This document shows positions 47,463 through 47,548 of a DNA stretch of 47,548 nt, one piece after another (position 1 is the stretch's first letter; each line of letters begins with the position of its first letter). Where the stretch lies: positions 1 to 47,548 of the IMG/VR virus record IMGVR_UViG_3300044911_002024; one strand, given 5' to 3'. This DNA comes from a virus. The notes below the pieces were generated by a model, which was given only the letters and a program-made list of their open reading frames with translations, ran no database searches and was not told where the DNA came from. The position numbers and the translations under genes were made by a program.

Positions 47463-47548
47463 GCCTGCCATCCTACTGGACGGCAGAACCAGGCCGCAAA
47501 GGAGTCGGCGGGCGAAATGGCCCAGTTTTGTCGCCGCCTGCTCGGGCA
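47463..47548. other. Right-edge stretch without an assignable gene
   Basis: 86 bases. The minus strand carries no clear start signal; one frame ends in TAG just before the terS start and could be the tail of another gene outside the window. No terminal repeat with the left edge is visible. Confidence 0.4.

Noticed and set aside
1-47548. CRISPR arrays, insertion sequences, rRNA genes
   Set aside because: No regularly spaced repeats, transposase motifs or rRNA-like stretches were seen on either strand.

Overview
The window is a G+C-rich tailed-phage genome or large prophage segment (Caudoviricetes, siphovirus-like). It reads as one continuous minus-strand gene series from the right edge to the left edge; only two adjacent genes, a small ORF and a tyrosine integrase at 16.0-17.2 kb, lie on the plus strand. 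Most stop/start junctions overlap as ATGA, GTGA or TGATG, so translational coupling is the rule. There are no rRNA genes, CRISPR arrays or transposases. The integrase and a divergently placed HTH protein suggest a temperate phage, or one descended from a temperate ancestor. The host cannot be read from the sequence. High G+C, a CsrA homologue, a Tat-like signal and a LamG-type fibre suggest a diderm host, but this is inference. Both edges appear cut: the left edge truncates a glycosyltransferase, and joining the edges does not give a clean gene end.

Layout in transcription order, right to left. 47.5-39.5 kb: packaging and head genes: small terminase, large terminase interrupted in its P-loop by a 359-residue intein of the rare class 3 type, HK97 portal, HK97 protease with extra C-terminal modules, major capsid protein and a probable decoration protein. 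39.5-34.2 kb: a virion-module glycosyltransferase, connector and neck proteins, tail terminator and tail-tube proteins, with two tandem paralogue pairs. 34.6-25.0 kb: tail chaperones joined by an apparent -1 frameshift, a 1314-residue tape measure, and distal tail proteins including a 1028-residue repeat-rich, cysteine-clustered protein. 25.0-17.2 kb: zinc protein, HExxH protein, metallophosphoesterase, dNMP kinase, holin-like protein, LamG-type fibre and small unknown genes.

17.2-15.4 kb: integrase and regulator region. 15.3-7.5 kb: replication and recombination: SNF2 helicase, coiled-coil protein, a tRNA-like element, a GNAT protein, PD-(D/E)XK nuclease, prim-pol primase-polymerase, UvrD-like helicase and an ExoX-C-like protein. 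No family A or B DNA polymerase is visible. 7.5-0 kb: regulation and DNA modification: a 56-residue CsrA, small coupled genes, three DNA methyltransferases, a GIY-YIG nuclease, a GNAT, small coiled-coil and HTH proteins, a VRR-NUC nuclease, a Tat-like secreted protein, a SAM methyltransferase and the truncated glycosyltransferase.

The points most worth a second look are the class 3 intein, the phage CsrA, a perfect 16-bp inverted repeat inside the dNMP kinase gene, a 27-nt near-identical direct repeat bracketing a small gene beside the methyltransferases, a degenerate tRNA-like element, and the glycosyltransferase placed among the head genes. No recognisable endolysin was found.
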